Positions 37,709 to 47,264 of a stretch of 64,000 bases of DNA are shown piece by piece. A program made the translations under genes and the position numbers. The number at the start of each line of letters is the position of its first letter. The stretch's first letter is position 1. Origin of the DNA: Enterobacterales bacterium (GTDB lineage Bacteria > Pseudomonadota > Gammaproteobacteria > Enterobacterales > Succinivibrionaceae). Location of the stretch: positions 12,466 through 76,465 of the forward strand of contig CAAGDP010000198.1 in assembly GCA_900768635.1 (NCBI GenBank), read 5' to 3'. The notes under the pieces were generated by a model. The model worked only from the letters and a program-made list of their open reading frames with translations, did no database searches and had not been told where the DNA came from.

Positions 37709-37739
37709 AGACGGAGGCATCCGGTTGCCTCCGTCTTTC
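37709..37739. terminator. Strong intrinsic terminator between ddl and the TIR gene
   Basis: AGACGGAGGCA (37709-37719) pairs perfectly with TGCCTCCGTCT (37726-37736) and TTTC follows on the plus strand. It lies in the convergent gap and could serve both genes. Confidence 0.85.
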
Positions 37740-37772
37740 ATTATGGACAGAATGATGAAAAATACCCTTTCT

Positions 37773-39224
37773 TTACTTCAGCACAAGGACGATGGCGGTA
37801 AGAATAACCACCAGGAAGATCAAACTCATCAGAAGCATCTTTCTGGATGTACTTCCTAACATATTTTTACCAGCGGAAGGGGTAGCTTCATCAGATCCGG
37901 AAGACGGATATTTATCAGAGGAATACTTGCCACTCTCTTTATCGTTGGAGTTCACTGAAGTTACCATCTCTTTTTCCTGACTTGCAGACATGAACTGTTG
38001 AATTTTCTCCTGAATAGTTTCCTGCGAAACACTGATATATTCACCTCTGGTGAGACTGAGAGTTTTCTGCAGATTATCGCTATCCATATTTTCTGAAACC
38101 GGGCAAACCAATACCGGACAATGACGATCAAAAGCCAGATTCAGTAATTCCTCCCGATCTTTGGTAACAACAAATTCAGGGTGATTGACAATAAGTACCA
38201 CTTTACAATGACCACTGTAGAACTTTCTGAAGAACTGATCGTTTTTGGTTCTTGATATCTGCCTCAGAAATTCCGAGTTAAGAATATTATCTTCATTTTC
38301 CATATCTTCCTGCAACGTATTGTTCAAGTCAGCTATGGAGCACTCTGAAATATAGCTGCATCCGGACTGATTGAGAGTCATAAAGATCTGGGAGAGAATA
38401 TTCCGGTATGAAGTCAGGTTCTGATAAAGGTATGAGGATTCGGGCAAATCCTTTTTACAGGCATTATCATACATTACATAGACGTTGAATATTTCATTTT
38501 CCCGCCGGCTACTCACAACAGATGGAATATCCTCTTTCCGTGCAAAATGCAAATTGCCCACAAACTCATAGATAGCACCAAAATCCTGAATATCTTCAAT
38601 CAGACAAGGAATTATAGGGATCTCTGACTTCTGAGCTGTTCGTAGCTCAGACCGGATCCACTGATGTTCATCCTGAACCGAATTTTTACTGATAAGGACT
38701 AGCAGAAATCTGCTGCAGCGAATCATAGACAACAGAATTTTCTGATAATCCTGACCGGGATTTAACTCAGAATCTCCGTAGGCCGAAATACCATGCTCTT
38801 CCAGGTATTCCTTTATTTTTATGTACTGTTCATTGTCTTTGCTGCTGTGAGATATAAATACATCAAAAAACTTTTTGCTCACTTCAGGAATAATGTCATC
38901 ACTGCAGTTATGGCAGTCATTATTCCAGATCTGCACACCCCCGGTTCTGGAAGAGGTAGCTTTACGAAATACAAATCTTCCACCATATATCGATCCATCC
39001 CGTCTGCGGAGATTACCGTAATATCTGGTAGGCTCTTCCCGAGCAAAATGCCTGAAATCGTCTGCTGTAAGAGTATGTGAAAATACATTCCGGAAAATCT
39101 TACATTCACACTCCCGACACCGCAGGCTGTTTTTCCCTTCATTTTCAACAAGACTGTATTTTCCACAGTTGGGGCACTGTATGTCACACAGGCTAAGTGC
39201 ACTGTCTAACTGATCATGGCTCAT
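37773..39224 (-). CDS. Zinc-ribbon / TIR / TIR-like protein with C-terminal membrane anchor
   Basis: A 483-residue multidomain protein. Residues 13-44 form a zinc ribbon (C17-x2-C20, C36-x2-C39). About 50-90 resemble the short C-terminal repeat of topoisomerase I/III zinc modules (TLTADDFRHF...GGRFVF). Residues 119-225 are a TIR domain: FFDVFISHSSKDNEQ, HGISAYGDSELNPGQDY, SRFLLVLISKNSVQDEHQW and the NADase-type Glu in WIRSELRTA (E193). Residues about 240-400 look like a second, diverged TIR fold (FNVYVMYDN, CKVVLIVNHPEFV, REELLNLA, PVLVCPVSE). A Ser/Gly-rich linker leads to one transmembrane helix at 461-482, so the enzyme would face the cytoplasm. Flanking terminators make it a solo gene with its own promoter. 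NAD cleavage in phage defence is possible but inferred. Confidence 0.75.
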   Translation of the reverse strand: MSHDQLDSALSLCDIQCPNCGKYSLVENEGKNSLRCRECECKIFRNVFSHTLTADDFRHFAREEPTRYYGNLRRRDGSIYGGRFVFRKATSSRTGGVQIWNNDCHNCSDDIIPEVSKKFFDVFISHSSKDNEQYIKIKEYLEEHGISAYGDSELNPGQDYQKILLSMIRCSRFLLVLISKNSVQDEHQWIRSELRTAQKSEIPIIPCLIEDIQDFGAIYEFVGNLHFARKEDIPSVVSSRRENEIFNVYVMYDNACKKDLPESSYLYQNLTSYRNILSQIFMTLNQSGCSYISECSIADLNNTLQEDMENEDNILNSEFLRQISRTKNDQFFRKFYSGHCKVVLIVNHPEFVVTKDREELLNLAFDRHCPVLVCPVSENMDSDNLQKTLSLTRGEYISVSQETIQEKIQQFMSASQEKEMVTSVNSNDKESGKYSSDKYPSSGSDEATPSAGKNMLGSTSRKMLLMSLIFLVVILTAIVLVLK

Positions 39225-39289
39225 CTGGTCGCATCCTGTATTATCATCAAACTCACTTTCTTCCAGTTTCAGTCTGCTCTCTCACAGAC

Positions 39290-39326
39290 AAAAAGACTCC
39301 TATAATGAACGCATTGTAGGAGTCTT
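39290..39326 (-). terminator. Intrinsic terminator of rho
   Basis: On the minus strand AGACTCCTACAATG, loop CGTT, CATTATAGGAGTCT (one G-T pair; 39294-39325) followed by TTTTTG. It begins 23 bases after the rho stop and isolates the TIR gene from rho transcription. Confidence 0.9.
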
Positions 39327-39348
39327 CAGCAATTTTAGAAACAGATCA

Positions 39349-40608
39349 CTACGACTTTTTCATCAGTTCAAAAAACTCAGCATTAGTTTTTGTCTTTGAC
39401 AACCTGTCAATTACAAATTCAATAGCTTCAATTTCATCCATATCATGAACGAACTTGCGCAGGATCCAGGCATCTCTTAATTCATCCGGAGACATAAGCA
39501 GTTCATCATGACGGGTTCCGGACTTGGTAATATCAATTGCCGGGAATACTCGTTTTTCAGCTGAACGACGAGACATTCTCACTTCCATATTACCGGTACC
39601 CTTAAATTCTTCGAAAATAACTTCGTCCATCTTCGAACCGGTATCGATAAGAGCTGTGGCAATAATAGTGAGAGAACCGCCATTTTCAATATTTCTGGCT
39701 GCACCGAAGAATTTCTTCGGCTTATGAAGAGCATTAGCATCAACACCGCCGGAAAGTACCTTACCGGATGCAGGAGTAACAGTATTATATGCTCTGGCTA
39801 GACGGGTTATGGAATCAAGAAGAATAACCACATCCTTATTATGCTCAACCAGACGCTTGGCTTTTTCAATAACCATTTCAGCCACCTGAACATGTCTTGC
39901 TGCCGGTTCATCGAAAGTGGAAGCCAGAACTTCACCATGAACAAGTCGAGCCATTTCGGTTACTTCTTCCGGACGCTCATCAATAAGCAACACAATCAGA
40001 ATGCATTCCGGATTATTGGAAGCTATGCTCTGGGCAATATTCTGAAGCAGAACAGTCTTACCGGCCTTGGGAGGAGCTACAATAAGCGCTCTCTGACCTT
40101 TACCGATAGGAGAGGCAATATCCAGAATTCTGGCTGTTATATCTTCCTTGGAACCATTGCCCCGTTCCAGTCGCAAAATTTGATCCGGATGAATAGGAGT
40201 AAGATTTTCAAAAAGAACCTTGCGGTTTTGATTTTCAGGCTCACCATTGATAGTATCAACTTTAAGCAAAGCAAAATACTTTTCACTATCAGTCTTAGGA
40301 TTTCTGATCTTTCCTTCAATGGTATCGCCAGTTCTTAAATGAAGTTTACGAATTTGATTAGGAGATACGTAGATGTCATCCGGACCTGCAAGATATGAAG
40401 AATCCGAACTTCTCAAAAAACCATAGCCATCAGGCATTATTTCAAGAACGCCACTGCCGTATATGTCTTCTCCCTGATCCGCGTGTGCCTTAAGAATTGC
40501 AAAAATTAGATCTTTCTTGTAAGCACGAGATACTTCCAGGCCCATATCAGTTGCCATGGCCTGAAGTTCATCAACGCTTTTCTTTTTTAAGTCAGACAAA
40601 TGCATCAT
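39349..40608 (-). CDS. rho: Transcription termination factor Rho
   Basis: Hexameric RNA-dependent helicase that ends transcription. The 419 residues equal the E. coli length. N-terminal helix bundle, primary RNA-binding domain with [22 protein letters not shown], Walker [12 protein letters not shown], Walker [18 protein letters not shown] loops with [22 protein letters not shown] at the N-terminus; the second Met (40605) could be the start. The 40609-40897 gap upstream is the rho leader and promoter region. The gene is inverted relative to trxA, unlike E. coli. Confidence 0.97.
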   Translation of the reverse strand: MMHLSDLKKKSVDELQAMATDMGLEVSRAYKKDLIFAILKAHADQGEDIYGSGVLEIMPDGYGFLRSSDSSYLAGPDDIYVSPNQIRKLHLRTGDTIEGKIRNPKTDSEKYFALLKVDTINGEPENQNRKVLFENLTPIHPDQILRLERGNGSKEDITARILDIASPIGKGQRALIVAPPKAGKTVLLQNIAQSIASNNPECILIVLLIDERPEEVTEMARLVHGEVLASTFDEPAARHVQVAEMVIEKAKRLVEHNKDVVILLDSITRLARAYNTVTPASGKVLSGGVDANALHKPKKFFGAARNIENGGSLTIIATALIDTGSKMDEVIFEEFKGTGNMEVRMSRRSAEKRVFPAIDITKSGTRHDELLMSPDELRDAWILRKFVHDMDEIEAIEFVIDRLSKTKTNAEFFELMKKS

Positions 40609-40897
40609 AATGAAAAAAATTAGTAATTACGAATTGTAAAAAAATAAGATGAAACTCCCAAACGAGCATGGTAAAAGACTGAAACAGAGAGCTAATTTAC
40701 AGTGGGAGATAACCTTGAATATTTAAGACGTTGAAATAAATTCAACGTGGTCATTATATTTCCATGATCGTTATAAATCAAGCTTCTGTTACGTCATATT
40801 ACAGGTAGTTTTCGCCATAAAAGCATAAATTACGCAAAAAATCCCGGGGTTTTATCATACAGTACCCTTTCCCTTATATGAACCGACTTTGCAAACT

Positions 40898-42034
40898 TCA
40901 GCTCAGAAGAAATTTCATAAACAACATGGAAAGAGCTGCATTGATTATACTTATGGTAAAAAGCATTTTATAGCGCTTGTAAGGGATCCCCATAACAGCC
41001 AAGATCCGTCCGGTATACTGAATTTGTGCTCCCATTAAAAAAATGGCTGGGCACAGGATAGTCAGTTCCGTTGCAGAAATATCCCCGGAGCAGAACATGG
41101 TGGATGCCACAGCCACTCCTCCAAGTCCCGACATCCAGGATGCTATAAGCACCGTAACAGTTTTGCCGTTTAAATCAAACAATCCCATTACAGGTGATGC
41201 TAGATCACCTATCAGATCCATGGCTCCGGATTTGGAAAGAAGAGCAATAATAATATATGCCATAAGAACATTGGGCAGCATATGAAGTATTGCTATGGAC
41301 CACCCTCGTTGTGCTCCTTTTACAAAGGCCTGTCCGGGATTAGCCGGAGGATGATCCCCGGATAATTTTTTTTCGGGATGGTAACTTCCGGATGATTCAT
41401 CCACATTGGGAAACAGATGCACATACCATCGCATAATATTGGTACCAAACAACTTGAACAGAATAATAACCGCAAGAGGAGTCATAAGTTCAACCGTAAT
41501 ATAGTTGCTTATCACAGGTATGGCCGTAAGGTACACTCCTATCGAGGCACCTGAGGAGAATTGGAAGGCCGCAAAAATATCTCTTTGACGGCCGGACAGC
41601 AGGCCTTTGTCGTACAGTTCCCGGGAGAGCGCCGCACCTGAATCTGAACTTTGCAACGAGCTGATAAGAGCGAGAGCACTTCCTCCGGGTAGACCGGTCA
41701 AAGGGGAAAGAACATAACCCAGACAAATTCTTGCTATATCCAGAGCACCGAAATACACAGCTACAGACATGGCACCAAGAGCCAACATAATACCGGGTAT
41801 ATAGGAAAGAGCCAGCAAAAATCCCTGCCTGACACTGGGATCCGCCTTACCGAGAAAGATATCTCCACTGTTGCCGATAGTTCCAAATTTTCCAAGCAGG
41901 GTATTATAATCAAAGGCATGCATCCAGGCAGGCCCAAACTTTGCAGCTCCTGAAAAAAAGACAATAGTAAGGACAAGAGCAATACAACCCTTGAGATATC
42001 CCATAAAACTTTTAGATTCAGTTAATGTTGCCAT
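40898..42034 (-). CDS. Gate (nucleoside-recognition) domain membrane protein
   Basis: A 378-residue inner-membrane protein with about eight to nine hydrophobic segments and two copies of the Gate/nucleoside-recognition type region (GGSALALISSLQSSDSGAALS and GLGGVAVASTMFCSGDIS). The family includes YjiG/YjiH, SpmA/B and concentrative nucleoside transporter-like proteins; the transported compound is unknown. It overlaps menE by 17 bases, so the gene is co-transcribed with menB-menE. A link to menaquinone or to a carboxylate substrate is conjecture. Confidence 0.7.
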   Translation of the reverse strand: MATLTESKSFMGYLKGCIALVLTIVFFSGAAKFGPAWMHAFDYNTLLGKFGTIGNSGDIFLGKADPSVRQGFLLALSYIPGIMLALGAMSVAVYFGALDIARICLGYVLSPLTGLPGGSALALISSLQSSDSGAALSRELYDKGLLSGRQRDIFAAFQFSSGASIGVYLTAIPVISNYITVELMTPLAVIILFKLFGTNIMRWYVHLFPNVDESSGSYHPEKKLSGDHPPANPGQAFVKGAQRGWSIAILHMLPNVLMAYIIIALLSKSGAMDLIGDLASPVMGLFDLNGKTVTVLIASWMSGLGGVAVASTMFCSGDISATELTILCPAIFLMGAQIQYTGRILAVMGIPYKRYKMLFTISIINAALSMLFMKFLLS

Positions 42035-43115
42035 AAGTATCTACTGCGGTTAAAGCCAGCTTTTTTACCTCGGATCTGGCAATTTTCCCGGTGGCCGTTT
42101 TAGGTATAGCTTCCGCATAAATAACATTCTTTGGAGACCAGTATTTAGGTAAAAGCTCTTTGCATTCTGTTTTGATTTTTTGAGCATTACGGTTTGTACA
42201 GAGCATCACAACCTTCTGCCCCAGTATATTATCCGGTACTGCAGTAATGGCAAAATCAAACTTGAAGGTTTTAGCCAGAATACTCTCCGCAACTTCAATC
42301 TGAATCTTTATCCCTCCCGAATTAATGGTGTTATCTGATCTGCCCAGAATAGAGAAAGATCGGTCTTCATGGATAACTGCAATATCATTCGTCACGAGAT
42401 TATAAACACCAAGTCCCGGAGCATTGATAATCAGAGTATTGCGATCCGATAAGGAAAGATCCACCCCTTCAAACAGGTGATAATTATCCTGACAGACCGG
42501 GCATAACTGTTTCAGGGCAATATGGGATAAAGTTTCCGTCATGCCATATGTGGAATAAACATCATTCTCCAAACTGGAAATCTTTTCATTAAGAGCACCT
42601 GTAACAGGTCCTCCTCCGATAATAAGCTTTCTTATCCCTTTTAATATCCCGTAATCATGCTCATTATCAAAACAGTTCATAACCTGGGCTGGTGTCATGG
42701 CAGCAAAAAATGGTGAAAAGTTCAGATGCTCAAGAGGATGAGAGGATGGATTTACTACTGCAAGTTTTAAAGATGCAACCATAGCCCTGACTACCACCAT
42801 TTTTGCACCGATAAATTTTAAGGGCATACACAGCAATGCTGTACTGGCTTTAGGCAGCTTCAGAAAAGAACAGGTCATAACAGCACTGTTTATCATGCCC
42901 TCTTTAGGCAACCGAATATTTTTGGAAGTTCCGGTAGAACCTGAGGTAGCAGCATAAAGAAAAGGATCATCACTGCGCCACAAAGATTCAAATTTCCTTA
43001 ATTCCTCTTCAAGACGATGCGAAATTACAGTGGTCTCTTTGTTACCATCAGTGTTTACAGGAAAGAATTCAAGATGATGATCTTTCCTGTCGGTTATAAA
43101 ATCACAATCTGACAC
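42018..43115 (-). CDS. menE: O-succinylbenzoate-CoA ligase
   Basis: AMP-forming acyl-CoA synthetase of 365 residues, shorter than E. coli MenE (451) because the N-terminal region is reduced. ATP loop YAATSGSTGTSKN, YSTYGMTETLSHIAL, LGRSDNTINSGGIKI and the catalytic Lys in KTATGKIARSE are present. It activates o-succinylbenzoate for menaquinone synthesis. The menE assignment rests on direct linkage to menB (stop and start overlap by one base). Confidence 0.88.
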   Translation of the reverse strand: MSDCDFITDRKDHHLEFFPVNTDGNKETTVISHRLEEELRKFESLWRSDDPFLYAATSGSTGTSKNIRLPKEGMINSAVMTCSFLKLPKASTALLCMPLKFIGAKMVVVRAMVASLKLAVVNPSSHPLEHLNFSPFFAAMTPAQVMNCFDNEHDYGILKGIRKLIIGGGPVTGALNEKISSLENDVYSTYGMTETLSHIALKQLCPVCQDNYHLFEGVDLSLSDRNTLIINAPGLGVYNLVTNDIAVIHEDRSFSILGRSDNTINSGGIKIQIEVAESILAKTFKFDFAITAVPDNILGQKVVMLCTNRNAQKIKTECKELLPKYWSPKNVIYAEAIPKTATGKIARSEVKKLALTAVDTYGNIN

Positions 43116-43933
43116 TATGGTAACTTAGCCTGTTTTTCAAAGTTGGGTTTTCTCTTCTCCAGAAAGGCCCGTCCCCCTTCCTGAGCTTCATCTGTCATAT
43201 AGTAAAGCATAGTGGCATCACCGGCCAGTTCCTGAATTCCGGCCTGACCGTCCAGTTCAGCATTTAACCCCGCCTTAATCATTCTGAGGGCTATAGGGCT
43301 TAATTCCATCATCTGTTTTGCCCAGGATACTGTCTCGTCTTCAAGTTGATCAAATGGTACCACCGTATTTACCAATCCCATCTCCAACGCCTGCTGCGCA
43401 GAGTACTGTCTGCACAAAAACCAGATCTCCCGGGCTTTTTTCTGTCCCACAACCCGGGCTAAATAGGAGGAACCGAAACCGGCATCAAAGCTGCCTACCC
43501 GCGGCCCGGTCTGTCCAAAAATTGCATTATCTGAAGCAATAGACAAATCACAGACTACGTGCAACACATGACCTCCCCCAATGGCATAGCCATTAACCAT
43601 GGCGATAACCGGCTTCGGGATTGATCTAATCTGTTTCTGTACATCAAGAATATTTAAACGGGGAACACCCTGGGCATCCACATAACCTCCCAGCCCCTTA
43701 ACATGCATATCACCTCCGGAGCAAAAGGCTTTATCTCCCTCTCCGGTTAAAACAACAACTCTGATATCTGCACATTCTCTGCAGTAATAAAAAGCATCAC
43801 TCATCTCAGACACGGTTAATGGTGTAAAAGCATTGCGGTAACGTGGCCGGTTAATAGTGATTTTGGCTATACCCTCAAAGAACTCAAACCTGATTTCCTG
43901 ATAATCCTTAATTTTTGTCCACACTCGTTTCAT
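43115..43933 (-). CDS. menB: 1,4-dihydroxy-2-naphthoyl-CoA synthase
   Basis: Crotonase-family enzyme closing the naphthoate ring from succinylbenzoyl-CoA. 272 residues. Characteristic: [30 protein letters not shown] (MenB-type loop), [39 protein letters not shown] and the C-terminal [21 protein letters not shown] precedes the ATG. First gene of menB-menE-Gate transporter. menD, menH and menC are not in the window. Confidence 0.95.
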   Translation of the reverse strand: MKRVWTKIKDYQEIRFEFFEGIAKITINRPRYRNAFTPLTVSEMSDAFYYCRECADIRVVVLTGEGDKAFCSGGDMHVKGLGGYVDAQGVPRLNILDVQKQIRSIPKPVIAMVNGYAIGGGHVLHVVCDLSIASDNAIFGQTGPRVGSFDAGFGSSYLARVVGQKKAREIWFLCRQYSAQQALEMGLVNTVVPFDQLEDETVSWAKQMMELSPIALRMIKAGLNAELDGQAGIQELAGDATMLYYMTDEAQEGGRAFLEKRKPNFEKQAKLP

Positions 43934-43956
43934 ATTCTGCTTCCTTTATTGACCGC

Positions 43957-44850
43957 TTAATTCAGGGCGTTACAGGTATCACGGGAGATCTGTACCGACA
44001 GTAAATTCTCATTCTGATATTCAAAATCCAATGATATATGATGAATTTTCTGCAGAAGACCACTCATTTTGGTGTTTTTACAGTAGGAATGCACAACTTT
44101 TCCGGAAATATTCTTCATATCCTTCTTAAACTTATCAACACTTTCTTCCTTAATGCGGAAACGATGACGTATACCATCCACATTATCCTCCTCCACAGCA
44201 TATAATTCACCAAAGCTGTTTTGGAACGGTAAAATTTTATTCATAGCCAGAACATGCTTTTTAACGGAAGGATTACCCTGCTGATCTGATCCTGTATCCC
44301 CGTCACCGGCATCTTTGTTATTCCCGTCTGATTTATCAGCAGATATAATTCCCTGTCCATCCCGGGCATTACTCGGCTCAGTATTGGTAATTTTAGATCC
44401 GGATCCGCAGGTTTCTGATGAGACTTCCATACCGTAAAGAAAAACATCTCCATCGTAAAAAGAGATGGTGATTTTATCCAGTTTCCCCAGCATTTCCACA
44501 ATATCGCTGTTAGAGCATTGAGCAGTGGCCACACGGTTAACTACTTCCTGTGAATTCCGGCGGTAGTAGTCCAGCTTGTCCTTATCTACCACGTGATAAT
44601 AATTGATTTGTCCATGAGGTACGGTATCATCCCTGTAATTGTAATTAATACCCACCACTGTAGTATCCGGGGTTTTCATAGGTATCATTCTTCTGACCCG
44701 ATCCACAATGGAAATAATACCTCGCTCATTAAGCATGCCGTTTTTATAATAACCGTAAGTATCTGAATCAACCTTGAAGCCGCCGGTACATAAAACAACC
44801 AGAAAATAAGCCAGAATACAGGTTAAAAATGTAATGATCAGACTTTTCAT
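43957..44850 (-). CDS. Membrane-anchored or secreted protein with an internal duplication
   Basis: A 297-residue protein. The N-terminal hydrophobic stretch IITFLTCILAYFLVVLC is an uncleaved anchor or a signal peptide. Two related modules are separated by a Gly/Asp/Asn/Ser-rich linker: module 1 (YHVVDKDKLDYYRR ... QCSNSDIVEMLGKLDKI ... MEVSSETC) and module 2 (FRIKEESVDKFKK ... YCKNTKMSGLLQKIHHI ... VQISRDTC). Each keeps two Cys about 40 residues apart, probably forming a disulfide. ATG 44850 is chosen for its AAGGA site; the frame opens at 44880. No family is recognised; it sits downstream of uvrD and upstream of menB. Confidence 0.65.
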   Translation of the reverse strand: MKSLIITFLTCILAYFLVVLCTGGFKVDSDTYGYYKNGMLNERGIISIVDRVRRMIPMKTPDTTVVGINYNYRDDTVPHGQINYYHVVDKDKLDYYRRNSQEVVNRVATAQCSNSDIVEMLGKLDKITISFYDGDVFLYGMEVSSETCGSGSKITNTEPSNARDGQGIISADKSDGNNKDAGDGDTGSDQQGNPSVKKHVLAMNKILPFQNSFGELYAVEEDNVDGIRHRFRIKEESVDKFKKDMKNISGKVVHSYCKNTKMSGLLQKIHHISLDFEYQNENLLSVQISRDTCNALN

Positions 44851-45029
44851 AAACAAAATCCTTCCAGTTGACCATGTCAAAACACTCTGTCAGCAGGTGC
44901 TACCGTTTTCGGTGATTGCTGAATACCATAAGATAAAACCACAGCTACAAGTAAAATTTTACAATGAAAACAACTGCTTTTCATTCACCTCTTTCCGGTT
45001 TAGAGAGTTTATGCAAAATACCGGAAAAT

Positions 45030-47264
45030 CTACAGTTTTTTCAGCTGCGAAAACTGCTGGTAGAGACATTTCATGCCACTGTTTTCAAAATTAATCCAGA
45101 GTTTGGTAGAGCTGGTATGTTCATCCACAACCTTGGTTATTACTCCTTCACCAAATTTTGGATGGACTACTGAATCTCCCGGTAAAAACTCGGATGCATT
45201 TTTCTTATAATCAAGAGTAACCATTTTCGGCCACTGTTTCTTTCCGGAATACTTACCGGAATGAATTCGGAAAAACTCATCAGTTTTAAGAACTTCCAGA
45301 TAATCCTTATTTATGCTGTCATAAAAACGACTTCTCATACAGGACTGATACTTTCCGTAAACCAGACGAGACTGAGCGTAACTTATAAAACACCGGACTC
45401 TGGCCCGGGTAATAGCCACATAAGCAAGGCGACGTTCTTCCTCGATTTGTCGCATTCCGTCAGACATGGACATCCCGGAAGGTAATATGCCTTCTTCGAA
45501 GCCCACCAGATAAACTGTATCAAATTCCAGACCCTTGGAGCTGTGAATAGTAAGCAGCTTAACCTTATCGGTAGCAAACTCACCCTCCTCAGTATTGTCC
45601 GTTGAATCGAGAGAAACATTCTGCAGATACAGAGACAAAGCATCCAGACCGAAGTGGACACCTTCATCCACAAACTGATAACTCATAGTAGAATTCACCA
45701 GTTCATCCAGGTTGGCAGTCCGTCCCTTACCCAGATCCCGCTCCTTTTTTTCCACCTGGGTGTAATAATCTCTCAACCCGCTAAGATCAATTACTTTTTT
45801 TACTATTTCTGAAAGGGTATCACCGGAATCTATCTGTTCTGTAATATTTTCCACTGTTGACATAAATCCGGCCAGGCCGTTTCCTGCAGCTCCTGAAATC
45901 AATCGTCGCTCGCAGGCCAATTTTGCCGCATTCCACAAGGAAACATTCTCCTCCCGGGCAATAGCAGTCAACTTATCTATGGATTTTTCACCAATCTTTC
46001 TGGCAGGTACATTCACCACCCGGATAAATGCCGGATCATCATCGTGATTGACCATAATTCTTATATAGGCTAGAGCATCCTTAATTTCCTGTCGGTCATA
46101 AAACTTATGACCGCCAATAATATCGTAAGGAATATCATATGCCCTGAGAACGTTTTCAAAAGCCAGTGACAGGAAATTATTACGATAGAGAATGGCAAAA
46201 TCACTGTATGGTATCTTATTCTGATCATGGAATTTCCTGATAGAATTAACCACAAAATCAGCTTCATTACTACCGTCAACCGCTGTAAAAACTTTCACCG
46301 GATCGCCCATGTCGCTGCTGGTCCATAACTTTTTGCTCTCCCGGTTTTTGTTTTCAGAAATGATATTATTGGCCACCGCCAGAATATTACCGGTAGATCG
46401 GTAATTCTGCTCCAGCTTAATAACTTTCACATTCTCAAAATTTTTACCGAAATTGAGAATATTCTGAGGATTGGCTCCTCGCCAGCTGTAAATAGACTGA
46501 TCGTCATCTCCCACGACAGTGAGCATGCAGGAATCTCCCTTGATTTCCTGCAGGAGCTTCATTTGCAAATCATTAGTATCCTGAAACTCATCCACCAGAA
46601 TTTCCTGAAAATTGTTATGTATCTGCTCTCTGACGCTGGAATTACTTTTAAAAAGCTCATAAGTACGCAGCAACAGCTCATTAAAATCCACAATCCCGGT
46701 GTTTTTACACATCTCCTCATAAATTTCATAAACCTGTTGTACAATCTTACCTGTTACTGAGGAAAACCTGCCCACATTAACCCGATCTCTGGCTCTTAAT
46801 CCCTTTTCCTTACTGGTATTAATATAGTTCTGAATATCCTTGGGCTTAAGAATAGACTGTTCCGGAACATGTTCCTTTATGATCCGCTTAATAATATTGA
46901 GCTGATCCGTATCATCTATAATAGTAAAATTTTCCGGAAGGCCTGCTTCCCGGTAAAAAATTCGCAGAAAACGATTACATATCCCATGAAAAGTCCCTAT
47001 CCACATAGATGACAGACTTACCCCTCTGGCGATCTGATAAATACGGGATCGCATCTCATTGGCAGCTTTATTGGTAAATGTTACCGCCAGAATAGATGAT
47101 GGCGGGATATTCTCCACCTGCATCAGATAGGAAACCCGACATACCAGAACTCTGGTTTTTCCAGATCCTGCTCCGGCAAAAATGAGCATATTACACCGGG
47201 AGGATGTAACAGCATCCATTTGCTTCTCATTTAAATTTCCAAAGGAGTTTGAATAATCAGACAT
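45030..47264 (-). CDS. uvrD: DNA helicase II UvrD
   Basis: SF1A 3'-5' helicase for mismatch and nucleotide-excision repair. 744 residues (720 in E. coli). Q-motif LNEKQMDAV, Walker A FAGAGSGKTRVL, AVTFTNKAANEMRSR, Walker B VDEFQDTN, VGDDDQSIYSWRGA, LEQNYRST, LLTIHSSKGLEFDTVYLVG and AYVAITRAR. It overlaps yigB by 8 bases at the end of the xerC-yigB-uvrD unit, the same order as E. coli. Confidence 0.94.
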   Translation of the reverse strand: MSDYSNSFGNLNEKQMDAVTSSRCNMLIFAGAGSGKTRVLVCRVSYLMQVENIPPSSILAVTFTNKAANEMRSRIYQIARGVSLSSMWIGTFHGICNRFLRIFYREAGLPENFTIIDDTDQLNIIKRIIKEHVPEQSILKPKDIQNYINTSKEKGLRARDRVNVGRFSSVTGKIVQQVYEIYEEMCKNTGIVDFNELLLRTYELFKSNSSVREQIHNNFQEILVDEFQDTNDLQMKLLQEIKGDSCMLTVVGDDDQSIYSWRGANPQNILNFGKNFENVKVIKLEQNYRSTGNILAVANNIISENKNRESKKLWTSSDMGDPVKVFTAVDGSNEADFVVNSIRKFHDQNKIPYSDFAILYRNNFLSLAFENVLRAYDIPYDIIGGHKFYDRQEIKDALAYIRIMVNHDDDPAFIRVVNVPARKIGEKSIDKLTAIAREENVSLWNAAKLACERRLISGAAGNGLAGFMSTVENITEQIDSGDTLSEIVKKVIDLSGLRDYYTQVEKKERDLGKGRTANLDELVNSTMSYQFVDEGVHFGLDALSLYLQNVSLDSTDNTEEGEFATDKVKLLTIHSSKGLEFDTVYLVGFEEGILPSGMSMSDGMRQIEEERRLAYVAITRARVRCFISYAQSRLVYGKYQSCMRSRFYDSINKDYLEVLKTDEFFRIHSGKYSGKKQWPKMVTLDYKKNASEFLPGDSVVHPKFGEGVITKVVDEHTSSTKLWINFENSGMKCLYQQFSQLKKL

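Noticed and set aside
39841..40338. 165-codon open frame antisense to rho
   Set aside because: Opposite a highly conserved part of rho; only a shadow frame.
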